The position numbers and the translations under genes are program-made. A stretch of 5,734 nt of DNA from Pseudomonadota bacterium (GTDB lineage Bacteria; Pseudomonadota; Alphaproteobacteria; Sphingomonadales; Sphingomonadaceae), in the NCBI GenBank assembly GCA_947474905.1, contig CANJKQ010000084.1, positions 1 to 5,734 of the forward strand, given 5' to 3'. Shown piece after piece: positions 5,666-5,734 of this stretch. Position 1 is the first letter of the stretch. The number at the start of each line of letters is the position of its first letter. Below the pieces are notes generated by a model, which worked only from the letters and a program-made list of their open reading frames with translations, searched no databases and had not been told where the DNA came from.

Positions 5666-5734
5666 CTATTCGTGCCGCAACGCATCGATGGGGTTCAGGC
5701 TCGCCGCGCGGCGTGCCGGGAAATAGCCGAACAC
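5666..5734 (-). CDS. ABC transporter permease, FtsX/MacB type (partial, C-terminal 22 residues)
   Basis: The reverse complement from the window edge reads VFGYFPARRAASLNPIDALRHE and then TAG at 5666-5668. The pattern G-x-x-PARRAA-x-x-x-P-I-x-ALR-x-E is the cytoplasmic C-terminal tail that follows the last transmembrane helix in MacB, LolC/E and related FtsX-domain permeases. Such proteins work with a LolD/MacB-type ATPase in lipoprotein, peptide or drug export, or in mechanotransmission. The tail alone cannot choose between them. MacB-like permeases often end in PI-x-ALRxE, which slightly favours that branch. The gene is on the same strand as prmA but separated from it by the palindromic element and a possible promoter, so it is probably a separate unit. 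Confidence 0.8.
   Translation of the reverse strand: MFGYFPARRAASLNPIDALRHE

Noticed and set aside
1..5734. A defence island, CRISPR array, mobile element or biosynthetic cluster
   Set aside because: Every recognisable gene is a common metabolic or housekeeping gene; there is no transposase, integrase, toxin-antitoxin pair, nuclease or spacer-repeat pattern, and the repeats seen are short intergenic palindromes.

Overview
The window is GC-rich with densely packed genes. The gene set, together with short GC-rich palindromic repeats in the gaps, suggests an alphaproteobacterium, most likely a sphingomonad (Sphingomonas, Sphingopyxis or a relative). That assignment is inferred from protein and repeat style, not from a marker gene. 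I see no rRNA, tRNA, CRISPR array, transposase, integrase or phage gene. It reads as ordinary chromosomal backbone, and I found no convincing new multi-gene system.

Layout. On the left, minus strand, is the front of a molybdenum hydroxylase operon: a 2Fe-2S subunit (391-921, PaoA-like), then the FAD/4Fe-4S subunit (PaoB-like, cut by the window edge at base 1), joined by an ATGA overlap. The large molybdopterin subunit should lie beyond base 1. Divergent from it is a secreted GlpQ-type glycerophosphodiester phosphodiesterase (1008-2096). A type II NADH dehydrogenase (2132-3418, minus) converges on it. Divergent from that gene is phenylalanine 4-hydroxylase (3539-4423, plus). It converges on the ribosomal protein L11 methyltransferase PrmA (4593-5507, minus). 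At the right edge are the last 22 residues of an ABC-transporter permease of the FtsX/MacB type (5666-5734, minus).

Gaps. No gap exceeds 300 bases. The phhA/prmA gap holds an array of related GGGAGGGG hairpins with a 43-base period, and its first hairpin also looks like the phhA terminator. The gap upstream of prmA holds a roughly 90-base palindromic element ending in CGTCAT/ATGACG, a type I recall as an interspersed repeat. phhA and prmA both lack a visible Shine-Dalgarno sequence and may be leaderless.

How the genes relate. They are mostly independent single-gene units: aldehyde or heterocycle oxidation, phosphodiester scavenging, respiratory NADH oxidation, phenylalanine-to-tyrosine conversion and ribosomal protein methylation. 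Only the paoA-paoB pair is clearly one operon with one complex as its product.
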